A program made the translations under genes and the position numbers. Below the pieces are notes generated by a model. The model was given only the letters and a program-made list of their open reading frames with translations. It searched no databases and was not told where the DNA came from. 7,575 nt of DNA from a bacterium. Its GTDB lineage: Bacteria > Verrucomicrobiota > Verrucomicrobiia > Limisphaerales > J093. The number at the start of each line of letters is the position of its first letter. Position 1 is the first letter of the stretch. This document shows, piece after piece, positions 6,670 through 7,575 of the stretch. The stretch spans positions 1-7,575 of the forward strand of contig JAJXTA010000116.1 of NCBI GenBank assembly GCA_021784265.1, written 5' to 3'.

Positions 6670-7575
6670 TTAAGAGGCGGCCTCCGGGCCGAGTTTGATC
6701 ATACGCTTTTGGGTTTCCGCCTGGATCGCCTGGAGGACGGCTTGGGCTTGGTCGCCGACCTCGGGGATCGCCGCCAAATCGCTCACCTCGGCTTGCAGCA
6801 AGTCTTCCAGGCTCAGAAAGCCGTGATGGACCAGGGCATCGGCCTGCGCCGGACTGATCCCGGGGATGGTCGCGACCGCTTGCACAGCCTGGGCCACCTT
6901 CTCCTCGAAGCCCATCGCGATGGTCCTTTCGGCTTCGATGTCCACTTGCCACCCCGTGAGCTTCGAGGTCAGCCGGGCGTTCTGGCCCCGCTTCCCAATT
7001 GCCAGCGACAATTGATCCTCGCTCACCATAATGCGAACCCGCCGGTTCTTCTCGTCCACGTCGAAGCCCTTGAGCTTGGCCGGCGCCAGGGCGTTGGACA
7101 CATAGGTCTTGACGTTCGTGTCCCACTTGATGATGTCCACTTTCTCGTTGTTGAGCTCGCGGACGATGTTCTTGACGCGCTGCCCCCGCAGGCCGACGCA
7201 GGCCCCGACGGGGTCCACCTTCTCATCGCGGGACCAGACGGCCATCTTGGTGCGAAAGCCGGGCTCCCGGGCGATCGCCTTGATCTCAATGGTCCCATCC
7301 CCGATCTCTGAGACCTCCAACTGGAAGAGTTTGATCACGAATTGAGGGTCCGAGCGGGAGAGGATGATTTCCGGACCGTGGGGGGTGGTCTCGACTGCCT
7401 TCACGTAACAGCGGATCCGCTCGCCGATTTGGTATTCCTCGGTGGGGACGCGTTCGCGGTTGGGGAGGAGGGCCTCGTAGCGGCCCAAGTCGATGGAGAC
7501 ATCGGAACGATCGAAGCGGCGGACGACGCCGCTAACGATATCGCCCGTCCGGTCCCGGAATTCGGCAAAAATCAG
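6670..7575 (-). CDS. nusA: Transcription termination/antitermination factor NusA (5' end outside window)
   Basis: NusA binds RNA polymerase and nascent RNA and modulates pausing, termination and antitermination. The reading frame is open from the window edge to a TAA stop, giving 301 C-terminal residues; the N-terminal RNA-polymerase-binding domain is outside the window. In the visible fragment an S1 domain starts near residue 10 (GDIVSGVVRRF), and KH1 follows around 110-180 with the signature GACVGLRGQRVKNIV (124-138). KH2 carries AIGKRGQNARLTSKLTGW (192-209). After it comes one helix-hairpin-helix-like C-terminal module around 225-290 (IPGISPAQADALV), then a short tail, so there is no long acidic extension. 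A TTG codon at 7488 could be mistaken for a start, but it lies inside the S1 domain. It is the first visible gene of the operon, 83 bp before infB. The family assignment is near certain. Confidence 0.97.
   Translation of the reverse strand: MIFAEFRDRTGDIVSGVVRRFDRSDVSIDLGRYEALLPNRERVPTEEYQIGERIRCYVKAVETTPHGPEIILSRSDPQFVIKLFQLEVSEIGDGTIEIKAIAREPGFRTKMAVWSRDEKVDPVGACVGLRGQRVKNIVRELNNEKVDIIKWDTNVKTYVSNALAPAKLKGFDVDEKNRRVRIMVSEDQLSLAIGKRGQNARLTSKLTGWQVDIEAERTIAMGFEEKVAQAVQAVATIPGISPAQADALVHHGFLSLEDLLQAEVSDLAAIPEVGDQAQAVLQAIQAETQKRMIKLGPEAAS

Overview
This is a GC-rich bacterial window carrying the 3' part of a translation and transcription housekeeping operon. All genes lie on the minus strand, so they read from high to low coordinates: nusA (5' end outside the window), infB, rbfA, a DHH/DHHA1 phosphoesterase of the NrnA type, truB and ribF. 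After a gap of about 317 bases comes a PTS EIIA type-2 domain gene that runs off the left edge. The IF-2 N-terminus, the absence of ylxR between nusA and infB, the high GC and the nearly complete lack of Shine-Dalgarno motifs suggest Verrucomicrobiota (Pedosphaera/Limisphaera-like). That placement comes from recall of protein style, not from a search.

Layout, in the direction of transcription: nusA 7575-6670, 83-bp gap, infB 6586-3911, 43-bp gap, rbfA 3867-3505, 24-bp gap, nrnA-like 3480-2497, 1-base overlap (TAATG), truB 2497-1775, 39-bp gap, ribF 1735-797, non-coding stretch 796-480, EIIA gene 479 to beyond position 1. The tight spacing supports one transcript from nusA to ribF. NusA acts on RNA polymerase elongation and termination. 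IF-2 brings initiator tRNA to the ribosome. RbfA matures the 30S subunit. NrnA degrades very short RNAs and/or pAp. TruB makes pseudouridine 55 in tRNA. RibF makes FMN and FAD.

The only stretch without a gene (480-796) is rich in inverted repeats. It has a hairpin just past the ribF stop, a 14-bp perfect palindrome, a 19-bp near-perfect dyad, and a two-part nested inverted repeat ending about 22 bases before the EIIA start. This is the least explained part of the window.

I see no mobile element, CRISPR array, RNA gene or clearly novel system. The genes are intact and conventional. The points worth a second look are the structured gap before the EIIA gene, the very proline-rich IF-2 linker, the SD-less starts, and the EIIA gene next to a translation operon.
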